Below are positions 19,990 to 33,389 of a DNA stretch of 64,000 bases, piece by piece (the stretch's first letter is position 1; every line of letters begins with the position of its first letter). Location: assembly GCA_037893245.1 (NCBI GenBank), contig JBAIAA010000244.1:1-64000 (forward strand), read 5' to 3'. Source of the stretch: Crossaster papposus (Eukaryota; Echinodermata; Asteroidea; Velatida; Solasteridae). The notes beneath the pieces are model-generated. The model ran no database searches. It was given only the letters and a program-made list of their open reading frames with translations, and had not been told where the DNA came from. A program made the position numbers and the translations under genes.

Positions 19990-21604
19990 ATCTCAGATAT
20001 AATTTCATAAAATTATCCTCATTCGCAGCCATGTTTTCCTATGTTTATGCGTGTACACATGTATTGCCGCATAGGCTTATGTCGCCAGTGTCCAGAAGCA
20101 TGAGTCTCACAGTTTGGTTTTTTTTCCAGTGAGAAATTTGGCAATATTTTGGCTCGGATGTCGAGCTGGTGAGTGTCTCTTCATTCTCGAACAACGTTGA
20201 GGCTCGCAGCTCAGATATATGTCGAGAACATTATCCTCATTCGCAGACATGTTTTCTGATGTGTATGTATGTACACGTGTATTGCCACATAGGCCTATGC
20301 CACCAGTATCCTGAAGCAAGAGTCTCTCAGTTTGTTTGTTTTTTCCATGGGAAAATTTTGCAATATTTTGGCTCAGATGTCGAGCTGGTGAGTGTCTCTT
20401 CATTCTCCAACAACGTTGAGGTTCGCAGCTCATATAAGTCGAGAAAATTATCCTCATTCGCAGCCATGTGTTCTGATATGTATGTATGTACACGTGTATT
20501 GACTCATAGGCCTTTGCCGCCAGTGTCCTGACGCATGAGTCTCAAAGTTTTGGTCTCTTCCAGTGAGAATGTTGGCGATGTGTTAGCTCAGATGTGGAGG
20601 TGGTAAATGTCTCTTTATTCTCGAACAACGTTGAGGTTCGCAGCTCAGATATATGTTAAGAACATTATCCTCATTCGCAGCCATGTTTTTGATGTGTATG
20701 TATGTACACGTGTATTGCCACATAGGCCTATGCCGCCAGTATCCTGACGCATGAGTCTCTCAGTTTGTTTGTTTTTCCAGTGAGAAATTTGGAAATATTT
20801 TGGCTCGGATGTCGAGCTGGTGAGTGTCTCTTCATTCTCGAACAACGTTGAGGCTCGCAGCTCAGATATAATTTCATAAAATTATGCTCATTCGCAGCCA
20901 TGTTTTCTTATGTTTATGCGTGTAAACGTGTATTGCCGCATAGGCTTATTTCGCCAGTGTCCAGAAGCATGAGTCTCACAGTTTGGGTTTTTTTCCAGTG
21001 AGAAATTTTGCAATATTTTGGCTCGGATGTCGAGCTGGTGAGTGTCTCTTCATTCTCGAACAACGTTGAGGCTCGCAGCTCAGATATATGTCGAGAACAT
21101 TATCCTCATTCGCAGACATGTTTTCTGATGTGTATGTATGTACACGTGTATTGCCACATAGGCCTATGCCGCCAGCATCCTGAAGCAAGAGTCTCTCAGT
21201 TTGTTTGTTTTTTCCATGGGGAAATTTTGCAATATTTTGGCTCAGATGTCGAGCTGGTGAGTGTCTCTTCATTCTCCAACAACGTTGAGGTTCGCAGCTC
21301 ATATAAGTCGAGAAAATTATCCTCATTAGCAGCCATGTGTTCTGATATGTATGTATGTACACGTGTATTGACTCATATGCCTTTGCCGCCAGTGTCCTGA
21401 CGCATGAGTCTCAACGTTTTGGTCTCTTCCGGTGAGAATTTTGGCGATGTGTTAGCTCAGATGTGGAGGTGGTGAATGTCTCTTTATTCTCGAACAACGT
21501 TGAGGTTCGCAGCTCAGATATATGTTAAGAACATTATCCTCATTCGCAGCCATGTTTTTGATGTGTATGTATGTACACGTGTATTGCCACATAGGCCTAT
21601 GCAG
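19990..21604. repeat. 869-bp (4-monomer) duplication
   Basis: 19990-20735 recurs at 20859-21604. Shared rare variants include ATAATTTCATAAAATTAT, TTTTCCATGGG, and GTTAAGAACATT followed by GTTTTTGATG. Confidence 0.85.
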
Positions 21605-22811
21605 CCAGTATCCTGAAGCAGGAGTCTCTCAGTTTGGATTTTATCCAGTGAGAAATTTGGCAATATTTTGGCTCGGATGTCGAGCTGGTGAGTGTCTCTT
21701 CATTCCCGAACAACGTTGAGGCTCGGAGCTCAGATATATGTCGAAAAAATTGTCCTCATTCGCAGCCATGTTTTCTTATGTGTATGGATATACACGTGTA
21801 TTGCCTCATAGGCCTATGCCGCCAGTGTCCTGACGAATGAGTCTCACAGTTTGGTTTTTTTCCAGTGAGAAATTTGGAAATATTTTGGCTCAGATGTCGA
21901 GCTGGCGAGTGTCTCTTCATTCTCGAACAACGTTGAGGTTCGCAGCTCAGATATAAGTTCATAACATTATCCTCATTCGCAGCCATGTTTTCTTATGTTT
22001 ATGCGTGTACACGTGTATTGCCGCATAGGCCTATGCCGCCAGTGTCCTGACGCATGAGTCTCAAAGTTTTGGTCTCTTCCGGTGAGAATTTTGGCGATAT
22101 GTTATCTCAGATGTGGAGGTGGTGAATGTCTCTTCATTCTCCAACAACATTGAGGTTCGCAGCTCAGATATATGTCGAGAAAAATATCCTCATTCGCAGC
22201 CATGTTTTCTGATGTGTTTGTATGTACACGTGTATTGCCACATAGGCATATGCCGCCAGTGTCCTGACGCATGAGTCTCTCAGTTTAGGTTTGTTCCAGT
22301 GTGAAATTTGGCAATATTTTGGCTCAGATGTCGAGCTGGTGAGTGTCCCTTCATTATCGAACAACGTTGAGGTTCGCAGCTCAGATACATGTCGAGAACA
22401 TTATCCTCATTCGCAGCCATGTTTTCTGATGTGTATGTATGTACACGTGTATTGTCACAAAGGCCTATGCCGCTAGTATCCTGATGCAGGAGTCTCTCAG
22501 TTTGGATTTTTTCCAGTGAGAAATTTTGCAATATTTTGGCTCGGATGTCGAGCTGGTGAGTGTCCCTTCATTATCGAACAACGTTGAGGTTCGCAGCTCA
22601 GATATATGTCGAGAACATTATCCTCATTCGCAGCCATGTTTTCTGATGTGTATGTATGTACACGTGTATTGCCACATAGGCCTATGCCGCCAGTATCCTG
22701 ACGCATGAGTCTCTCAGTTTAGGTTTGTTCCAGTGAGAAATTTGGCAATATTTTGGCTCGGATGTCGAGCTGGTGAGTGTCCCTTCATTATCGAACAACG
22801 TTGAGGTTCGC

Positions 22812-25800
22812 GGCTCATATACATGTCGAGAACATTATCCTCATTCGCAGCCATGTTTTCTGATGTGTATGTATGTACACGTGTATTGCCACATAGGACT
22901 ATGCCGCCAGTATCCTGACGCATGAGTCTCTCAGTTTAGGTTTGTTCCAGTGTGAAATTCGGCAATATTTTGGCTCGGATGTCGAGCTGGTGAGTGTCTC
23001 TTCATTCTGGAACAACGTTGAGGCTCGCAGCTCAGATATATGTCGTCAAAGTTATCCTCATTCGTAGCCGTGTTTTCTTATGTGTATGTATGTACACGTG
23101 TATTGCCTCATAGGCATATGCCGCCAGTGTCCTGACGCATGAGTCTCAAAGTTTTGGTCTCTTCCGGTGAGAATTTTGGCGATGTTTTAGCTCAGATGTG
23201 GAGGTGGTGAATGTCTCTTTATTCTCGAACAACGTTGAGGTTCGCAGCTCAGATATATGTTGAGAACATTATCCTCATTCGCAGCCATGTTTTCTGATGT
23301 GTATGTATGTACACGTGTATTGCCTCATAGGCCTATGCCGCCAGTATCCTGACTCATGAGTCTCTCAGTTTGTTTGTTTTTCCAGTGAGAAATTTGGCAA
23401 TATTTTGGCTCGGATGTCGAGCTGGTGAATGTCTCTTCATTCTCCAAAAACGTTGAGGTTCGCAGCTCAGATATAAGTCGAGAAAATTATCCTCATTCGC
23501 AGCCATGTGTTCTGATATGTATGTATGTACACGTGTATTGCCACATAGGCCTATGCCGCCAGTGTCCTGACGCATGAGTCTCTCAGTTTGGGTGTTTTCC
23601 AGTGAGAAATTTGGTAATATTTTGGCTCGGATGTCGAGCTGGTGAGTGTCTCTTCATTCTCAAACAACGTTGAGGCTCGCAGCTCAGATATATGTTGAGA
23701 AAATTGTCCTCATTCGCAGCCATGTTTTCTTATGTGTATGGATGTACACGTGTATTGCCTTATAGGCCTATGCCGCCAGTGTCCTGACGCATGAGTCTCA
23801 CAGTTTGTGTTTTTTTCAGTGAGAAAGTTGGCAATGTTTTGGTTCAGATGTCGAGCTGGCGAGTGTCTCTTCATTCTCGAACAACGTTGAGGTTCGCATC
23901 TCAGATATAATTTCATAAAATTATCCTCATTCGCAGCCATGTTTTCTTATGTGTATGGATGTACACGTGTATTGATTCATAGGCCTATGCCGCCAGTGTC
24001 CTGACGCATGAGTCTCACAGTTTTGTTTTTTTCCAATCTCAAAGTTTTGGTTTCTTCCGGTGAGAATTGTTGGCGATATGTTAGCTCAGATGTGGAGGTG
24101 GTGAATGTCTCTTCATTCTCCAACAACGTTGAGGTTCGCAGTTCAGATATATGTCGAGAAAAATATCCTCATTCGCAGCCATGTTTTCTGATGTGTTTGT
24201 ATGTACACGTGTAGTGCCACATAGGCATATGCCGCCAGTGTCCTGACGCATGAGTCTCTCAGTTTAGGTTTGTTCCCGTGAGAAATTTGGCAATATTTTG
24301 GCTCAGATGTCGAGCTGGTGAGTGTCTCTTCATTCTGGAACAACGTTGAGGCTCGCAGCTCAGATATATGTCGACAAAGTTATCCTCATTCGTAGCCATG
24401 TTTTCTTATGTGTATGTATGTACACGTGTATTGCCTCATAGGCCTATGTCGCCAGTGTCCTGACGCATGAGTCTCAAAGTTTTGGTCTCTTCCGGTGAGA
24501 ATGTTGGCGATGTTTTAGCTCAGATGTGGAGGTGGTGAATGTCTCTTTATTCTCGAACAACGTTGAGGTTCGCAGCTCAGATATATGTTGAGAACATTAT
24601 CCTCATTCGCAGCCATGTTTTCTGATGTGTATGTACGTACACGTGTATTGCCACATAGGCCTATGCCGCCAGTATCCTGACGCATGAGTCTCTCAGTTAG
24701 GGTGTTTTCCAGTGAGAAATTTGGCAATATTTTGGCTCGGATGTCGAGCTGGTGAGTGTCTCTTCATTGTCGAACAACGTTGAGGATCGCAGCTCAGATA
24801 TATGTCGACAAAATTATCCTCATTAGTAGCCATGTTTTCTTATGTGTATGTATGTACACGTGTATTGCCTCATAGGCCTATGCCGCCAGTGTCCTGACGC
24901 ATGAGTCTCAAAGTTTTGGTCTCTTCTGGTGAGAATTTTGGCGATGTGTTAGCTCAGATGTGGAGGTGGTGAATGTCTCTTCATTCTCGAACAACGTTGA
25001 GGTTCGCAGCTCAGATATGTGTCGAGAACATTATCCTCATTCGAAGCCATGTTTTCTGATGTGTATGTGTGTACACGTTTATTGCCACATAGGCCTATGC
25101 CGCCAGTATATTGACGCATGAGTCTCTCAGTTTGTTTGTTTTTCCAGTGAGAAATTTGGCAATATTTTGGCTCGGATGTTGAGCTGGTGAGTGTCTCTTC
25201 ATTCTCGAACAACGTTGAAGCTCGCAGCTCAGATATATGTCGATAAAATGGTCCTCATTCGCAGCCATGTTTTCTTATATGTATGGATGTACACGTGTAT
25301 TGATTCATAGGCCTATGCCGCCAGTGTCCTGACGCATGAGTCTCACAGTTTTGTTTTTTCCAGTGAGAAATTTGGAAATATTTTGGCTCAGATGTCGAGC
25401 TGATGAGTGTCTCTTCATTCTCGAACAACGTTGAGGCTCGCAGCTCAGATATATGTCGAGAAAATGGTCCTCATTCGCAGCCATGTTTTCTTATGTGTAT
25501 GGATGTACACGTGTATTGATTCATCGGCCTATGCCGCCTGTGTCCTGACGCATGAGTCTCACAGTTTTGTTTTTTTCCAGTGAGAAATTTGGAAATATTT
25601 TGGTTCAGATGTCGAGCTGGCGAGTGTCTCTTCATTCTCGAACTACGTTGAGGTTCGCAACTCAGATATAAGTTCATAAAATTATCCTCATTCGCAGCCA
25701 TGTTTTCTTATGTGCGTGGGTGTACACGTGTATTGCTGCATAGGCCTATGCCGCCAGTGTCCTGACGCATGAGTCTCAAAGTTTTGGTCTCTTCCGGTGA

Positions 25801-28800
25801 GAATTGTTGGCGATATGTTAGCTCAGATGTGGAGGTGGTGAATGTCTCTTTATTCTCCAACAACGTTGAGGTTCGCAGCTCATATACATGTCGAGAACAT
25901 TATCCTCATTCGCAGCCATGTTTTCTGATGTGTATGTATGTACACGTGTATTGCCACATAGGACTATGCCGCCAGTATCCTGACGCATGAGTCTCTCAGT
26001 TTAGGTTTGTTCCAGTGTGAAATTCGGCAATATTTTGGCTCGGATGTCGAGCTGGTGAGTGTCTCTTCATTCTGGAACAACGTTGAGGCTCGCAGCTCAG
26101 ATATATGTCGTCAAAGTTATCCTCATTCGTAGCCGTGTTTTCTTATGTGTATGTATGTACACGTGTATTGCCTCATAGGCATATGCCGCCAGTGTCCTGA
26201 CGCATGAGTCTCAAAGTTTTGGTCTCTTCCGGTGAGAATTTTGGCGATGTTTTAGCTCAGATGTGGAGGTGGTGAATGTCTCTTTATTCTCGAACAACGT
26301 TGAGGTTCGCAGCTCAGATATATGTTGAGAACATTATCCTCATTCGCAGCCATGTTTTCTGATGTGTATGTATGTACACGTGTATTGCCTCATAGGCCTA
26401 TGCCGCCAGTATCCTGACTCATGAGTCTCTCAGTTTGTTTGTTTTTCCAGTGAGAAATTTGGCAATATTTTGGCTCGGATGTCGAGCTGGTGAATGTCTC
26501 TTCATTCTCCAAAAACGTTGAGGTTCGCAGCTCAGATATAAGTCGAGAAAATTATCCTCATTCGCAGCCATGTGTTCTGATATGTATGTATGTACACGTG
26601 TATTGCCACATAGGCCTATGCCGCCAGTGTCCTGACGCATGAGTCTCTCAGTTTGGGTGTTTTCCAGTGAGAAATTTGGTAATATTTTGGCTCGGATGTC
26701 GAGCTGGTGAGTGTCTCTTCATTCTCAAACAACGTTGAGGCTCGCAGCTCAGATATATGTTGAGAAAATTGTCCTCATTCGCAGCCATGTTTTCTTATGT
26801 GTATGGATGTACACGTGTATTGCCTTATAGGCCTATGCCGCCAGTGTCCTGACGCATGAGTCTCACAGTTTGTGTTTTTTTCAGTGAGAAAGTTGGCAAT
26901 GTTTTGGTTCAGATGTCGAGCTGGCGAGTGTCTCTTCATTCTCGAACAACGTTGAGGTTCGCATCTCAGATATAATTTCATAAAATTATCCTCATTCGCA
27001 GCCATGTTTTCTTATGTGTATGGATGTACACGTGTATTGATTCATAGGCCTATGCCGCCAGTGTCCTGACGCATGAGTCTCACAGTTTTGTTTTTTTCCA
27101 ATCTCAAAGTTTTGGTTTCTTCCGGTGAGAATTGTTGGCGATATGTTAGCTCAGATGTGGAGGTGGTGAATGTCTCTTCATTCTCCAACAACGTTGAGGT
27201 TCGCAGTTCAGATATATGTCGAGAAAAATATCCTCATTCGCAGCCATGTTTTCTGATGTGTTTGTATGTACACGTGTAGTGCCACATAGGCATATGCCGC
27301 CAGTGTCCTGACGCATGAGTCTCTCAGTTTAGGTTTGTTCCCGTGAGAAATTTGGCAATATTTTGGCTCAGATGTCGAGCTGGTGAGTGTCTCTTCATTC
27401 TGGAACAACGTTGAGGCTCGCAGCTCAGATATATGTCGACAAAGTTATCCTCATTCGTAGCCATGTTTTCTTATGTGTATGTATGTACACGTGTATTGCC
27501 TCATAGGCCTATGTCGCCAGTGTCCTGACGCATGAGTCTCAAAGTTTTGGTCTCTTCCGGTGAGAATGTTGGCGATGTTTTAGCTCAGATGTGGAGGTGG
27601 TGAATGTCTCTTTATTCTCGAACAACGTTGAGGTTCGCAGCTCAGATATATGTTGAGAACATTATCCTCATTCGCAGCCATGTTTTCTGATGTGTATGTA
27701 CGTACACGTGTATTGCCACATAGGCCTATGCCGCCAGTATCCTGACGCATGAGTCTCTCAGTTAGGGTGTTTTCCAGTGAGAAATTTGGCAATATTTTGG
27801 CTCGGATGTCGAGCTGGTGAGTGTCTCTTCATTGTCGAACAACGTTGAGGATCGCAGCTCAGATATATGTCGACAAAATTATCCTCATTAGTAGCCATGT
27901 TTTCTTATGTGTATGTATGTACACGTGTATTGCCTCATAGGCCTATGCCGCCAGTGTCCTGACGCATGAGTCTCAAAGTTTTGGTCTCTTCTGGTGAGAA
28001 TTTTGGCGATGTGTTAGCTCAGATGTGGAGGTGGTGAATGTCTCTTCATTCTCGAACAACGTTGAGGTTCGCAGCTCAGATATGTGTCGAGAACATTATC
28101 CTCATTCGAAGCCATGTTTTCTGATGTGTATGTGTGTACACGTTTATTGCCACATAGGCCTATGCCGCCAGTATATTGACGCATGAGTCTCTCAGTTTGT
28201 TTGTTTTTCCAGTGAGAAATTTGGCAATATTTTGGCTCGGATGTTGAGCTGGTGAGTGTCTCTTCATTCTCGAACAACGTTGAAGCTCGCAGCTCAGATA
28301 TATGTCGATAAAATGGTCCTCATTCGCAGCCATGTTTTCTTATATGTATGGATGTACACGTGTATTGATTCATAGGCCTATGCCGCCAGTGTCCTGACGC
28401 ATGAGTCTCACAGTTTTGTTTTTTCCAGTGAGAAATTTGGAAATATTTTGGCTCAGATGTCGAGCTGATGAGTGTCTCTTCATTCTCGAACAACGTTGAG
28501 GCTCGCAGCTCAGATATATGTCGAGAAAATGGTCCTCATTCGCAGCCATGTTTTCTTATGTGTATGGATGTACACGTGTATTGATTCATCGGCCTATGCC
28601 GCCTGTGTCCTGACGCATGAGTCTCACAGTTTTGTTTTTTTCCAGTGAGAAATTTGGAAATATTTTGGTTCAGATGTCGAGCTGGCGAGTGTCTCTTCAT
28701 TCTCGAACTACGTTGAGGTTCGCAACTCAGATATAAGTTCATAAAATTATCCTCATTCGCAGCCATGTTTTCTTATGTGCGTGGGTGTACACGTGTATTG

Positions 28801-28941
28801 CTGCATAGGCCTATGCCGCCAGTGTCCTGACGCATGAGTCTCAAAGTTTTGGTCTCTTCCGGTGAGAATTGTTGGCGATATGTTAGCTCAGATGTGGAGG
28901 TGGTGAATGTCTCTTTATTCTCCAACAACGTTGAGGTTCGC
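22812..28941. repeat. Tandem duplication of a 3,065-bp block (2 copies)
   Basis: Copies 22812-25876 and 25877-28941. Many private variants are shared at a constant 3,065-bp offset (GTAGCCGTG, TATGTACGTACACG, GTACACGTTTATTG, CATCGGCC). I saw no difference at the places compared. The unit equals 14 monomers plus 27 bp, the extra coming from a chimeric monomer at 24010-24066. Confidence 0.93.
24010..24066. repeat. Chimeric monomer junction (type C into type B)
   Basis: TCTCACAGTTTTG, TTTTTTCCA and then ATCTCAAAGTTTTGG run together. The T-rich block is present twice, once of each subtype, adding about 27 bp. The same junction recurs 3,065 bp later. Confidence 0.85.
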
Positions 28942-28943
28942 AG

Positions 28944-29377
28944 CTCAGATATATGTCGAGAAAAATATCCTCATTCGCAGCCATGTTTTCTGATGTGTTT
29001 GTATGTACACGTGTAGTGCCATATAGGCATATGCCGCCAGTGTCCTGACGCATGAGTCTCTCAGTTTAGGTTTGTTCCCGTGAGAAATTTGGCAATATTT
29101 TGGCTCAGATGTCGAGCTGGTGAGTGTCTCTTCATTCTCGAACAACGTTGAGGTTCGCAGCTCAGATATATGTCGAGAAAAATATCCTCATTCGCAGCCA
29201 TGTTTTCTGATGTGTTTGTATGTACACGTGTAGTGCCATATAGGCATATGCCGCCAGTGTCCTGACGCATGAGTCTCTCAGTTTAGGTTTGTTCCCGTGA
29301 GAAATTTGGCAATATTTTGGCTCAGATGTCGAGCTGGTGAGTGTCTCTTCATTCTCGAACAACGTTGAGGTTTGCAG
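28944..29377. repeat. Two apparently identical adjacent monomers
   Basis: 28944-29160 is repeated at 29161-29377 with the private variant GCCATATAGGCATATG in both, so a single monomer was duplicated recently. Confidence 0.85.
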
Positions 29378-30139
29378 CTCAGATATATGTCGAGAACATT
29401 ATCCTCATTCGCAGCCATGTTTTCTGATGTTTATGCGTGTACACATGTATTGCCGCATAGGCTTATGTCGCCAGTGTCCTGAAGCATGAGTCTCACAGTT
29501 TGGTTTTTTTCTAATGAGAAATTTGGCAATATTTTGGCTCGGATGTCGAGCTGATGAGTGTCTCTTCATTCTCGAACAACGTTGAGGTTCGCAGCTCAGA
29601 TATATGTCGAGAACATTATACTCATTCGCAGCCATGTTTTCTGATGTGTATGTACGTACACGTGTATTGCCACATAGGCCTATGCCGCCAGTATCCTGAC
29701 GCATGAGTCTCTCAGTTTGGGTTTTTTCCAGTGAGAAATTTGGCAATATTTTGGCTCGGATGTCGAGCAGGTGAGTGTCTCTTCATTGTCGAACAACGTT
29801 GAGGATCGCAGCTCAGATATATGTCGACAAATTATCCTCATTCGTAGCAATGTTTTCTTATGTGTATGTATGTACACGTGTATTGCCTCATAGGCCTATG
29901 CCGCCAGTGTCCTGACGCATGAGTCTCAAAGTTTTGGTCTCTTCTGGTGAGAATTGTGGCGATGTGTTAGCTCAGATATGGAGGTGGTGAATGTCTCTTC
30001 ATTCTCGAACAACGTTGAGGTTCGCAGCTCAGATATATGTCGAGAAAAATATCCTCATTCGCAGCCATGTTTTCTGATGTGTTTGTATGTACACGTGTAG
30101 TGCCACATAGGCATATGCCGCCAGTGTCCTGACGCATGA

Positions 30140-33100
30140 GTCTCTCAGTTTAGGTTTGTTCCCGTGACAAAATTTGGCAATATTTTGGCTCAGATGTCGA
30201 GCTGGTGAGTGTCTCTTCATTCTCGAACAACGTTGAGGTTCGCAGCTCAGATATATGTCGAGAACATTATCCTCATTCGCAGCCATGTTTTCTGATGTGT
30301 ATGTATGTACACGTGTATTGCCACATAGGCCTATGCCGCCAGTATCCTTACGCATGAGTCTCTCAGTTTGGTTTTTTTCCAGTGAGAAATTTGGCAATGT
30401 TTTGGCTCCGATGTCGAGCTGGTGAGTGTCTCTTCATTCTCGAACAACGTTGAGGTTCACATCTCAGATATAAGTTCATAAAATTATCCTCATTCGCAGC
30501 CATGTTTTCTTATGTTTATGCGTGTACACGTGTATTGCCGCATAGGCTTATGTCGCCAAGGTCCTGAAGCATGAGTCTCACAGTTTGGTTTTTTTCCAGT
30601 GAGAAATTTGGCAATATTTTGGCTCGGATGTCGAGCTGATGAGTGTCTCTTCATTCTCGAACAACGTTGAGGTTCGCAGCTCAGATATATGTCGAGAACA
30701 TTATCCTCATTCGCAGCCATGTTTTCTGATGTGTATGTATGTACACGTGTATTGCCACATAGGCCTATGCCGCCAGTATCCTGACGCATGAGTCTCTAAG
30801 TTTGGGTTTTTTCCAGTGAGAAATTTGGCAATATTTTGGCTCGGATGTCGAGCTGGTGAGTGTCTCTTCATTGTCGAACAACGTTGAGGAACGCAGCTCA
30901 GATATATGTCGACAAAATTGTCCTCATTCGTAGCCATGTTTTCTTATGTGTATGTATGTACACGTGTATTGCATCATAGGCCTATGCCGCCAGTGTCCTG
31001 ACGCATGAGTCTCAAAGTTTTGGTCTCTTCTGGTGAGAATTTTGGCGATGTGTTAGCTAAGATGTGGAGGTGGTGAATGTCTCTTCATTCTCCAACAACG
31101 TTGAGGTTCGCAGCTCAGATATATGTCGAGAAAAATATCCTCATTCGCAGCCATGTTTTCTGATGTGTTTGTATGTACACGTGTAGTGTCACATAGGCAT
31201 ATGCCGCCAGAGTCCTGACGCATGAGTCTCTCAGTTTAGGTTTGTTCCAGTGAGAAATTTGGCAATATTTTGGCTCAGATGTCGAGCTGGTGAGTGTCTC
31301 TTCATTCTCGAACAACGTTGAGGTTCGCAGCTCAGATATATGTCGAGAACATTATACTCATTCGTAGCAATGTTTTCTTATGTGTATGTATGTACACGTG
31401 TATTGCCTCATAGGCCTATGCCGCCAGTGTCCTGACGCATGAGTCTCTCAGTTTAGGTTTGTTCCCGTGAGAAATTTGGCAATATTGTGGCTCAGATGTC
31501 GAGCTGGTGAGTGTCTCTTCATTCTCGAACAACGTTGAGGTTCGCAGCTCAGATATATGTCGAGAACATTATCCTTATTCGCAGCCATGTTTTCTGATGT
31601 GTATGTATGTACACGTGTATTGCCACATAGGCCTATGCCGCCAGTATCCTTACGCATGAGTCTCTCAGTTTGGGTTTTTTCCAGTGAGAAATTTGGCAAT
31701 GTTTTGGCTCTGATGTCGAGCTGGTGAGTGTCTCTTCATTCTCGAACAACGTTGAGGTTCACATCTCAGATATAAGTTCATAAAATTATCCTCATTCGCA
31801 GCCATGTTTTCTTATGTTTATGCGTGTACACGTGTATTGCCGCATAGGCTTATGTCGCCAAGGTCCTGAAGCATGAGTCTCACAGTTTGGTTTTTTTCCA
31901 GTGAGAAATTTGGCAATATTTTGGCTCGGATGTCGAGCTGATGAGTGTCTCTTCATTCTCGAACAACGTTGAGGTTCGCAGCTCAGATATATGTCGAGAA
32001 CATTATCCTCATTCGCAGCCATGTTTTCTGATGTGTATGTATGTACATGTGTATTGCCACATAGGCCTATGCCGCCAGTATCCTGACGCATGAGTCTCTC
32101 AGTTTGGGTTTTTTCCAGTGAGAAATTTGGCAATATTTTGGCTCGGATGTCGAGCTGGTGAGTGTCTCTTCATTGTCGAACAACTTTGAGTATCGCAGCT
32201 CAGATATATGTCGACAAAATGGTCCTCATTCGCAGCCATGTTTTCTTATGTGTATGGATGTACACGTGTGTTGATTCATAGGCCTATGCCGCCAGTGTCC
32301 TGACGCATGAGTCTCACAGTTTTGTTTTTTTCCAGTGAGAAATTTGGAAATATTTTGGCTCAGATGTCGAGCTGGCGAGTGTCTCTTCATTCTCGAACTA
32401 CGTTGAGGTTCGCAGCTCATATATAAGTTCATAAATTTATCCTCATTCGCAGCCATGTTTTCTTATGTGCGTGCGTGTACACGTGTATTGCCGCATAGGC
32501 CTATGCCGCCAGTGTCCCGACGCATGAGTCTCAAAGTTTTGGTCTCTTCTGGTGAGAATTTTGGCGATGTGTTAGCTCAGATGTGGAGGTGGTGAATGTC
32601 TCTTCATTCTCCAACAACGTTGAGGTTCGCAGCTCAGATATATGTCGAGAAAAATATCCTCATTCGCAGCCATGTTTTCTGATGTGTTTGTATGTACACG
32701 TGTAGTGTCACATAGGCATATGCCGCCAGAGTCCTGACGCATGAGTCTCTCAGTTTAGGTTTGTTCCAGTGAGAAATTTGGCAATATTTTGGCTCAGATG
32801 TCGAGCTGGTGAGTGTCTCTTCATTCTCGAACAACGTTGAGGTTCGCAGCTCAGATATATGTCGAGAACATTATCCTCATTCGCAGCCATGTTTTCTTAT
32901 GTGTATGAATGTACACGTGTGTTGATTCATAGGCCTATGCCGCCAGTGTCCTGACGCATGAGTCTCACAGTTTTGTTTTTTTCCAGTGAGAAATTTGGAA
33001 ATATTTTGGCTCAGATGTCGAGCTGGCGAGTGTCTCTTCATTCTCGAACTACGTTGAGGTTCGCAGCTCATATATAAGTTCATAAATTTATCCTCATTCG

Positions 33101-33150
33101 CAGCCATGTTTTCTTATGTGCGTGCGTGTACACGTGTATTGCCGCATAGG
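30140..33150. repeat. Patchwork of 6-, 7- and 3-monomer duplications
   Basis: Blocks near 30140-30790 recur 1,302 bp later, those near 31010-31330 recur 1,519 bp later, and those near 32220-32460 recur 651 bp later. All are exact multiples of 217, so they are overlapping duplications of different size. Confidence 0.8.
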
Positions 33151-33389
33151 CCTATGCCGCCATTATCCTGACGCATGAGTCTCTCATTTTTTTTTTTTTT
33201 CAGTGAGAAATTTGGAAATATTTTGGCTCAGATGTCGAGCTGGTGAGTGTCTCTACATTCTCGAACAACGTTGAGGTTCGCAGCTCAGATATATGTCGAG
33301 AACATTATCCTCATTCGCAGCCATGTTTTCTGATGAGTATGTATGTACACGTGTATTGCCACATAGGCCTATGCCGCCATTATCCTGAC

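Noticed and set aside
29551-29580. Hammerhead ribozyme core CTGATGAG followed by CGAA, as in some animal satellites
   Set aside because: Most monomers read CTGGTGAG, which breaks the required A, and the bases between the core elements do not pair as stem II. No cleavage-site strand complements the flanks.
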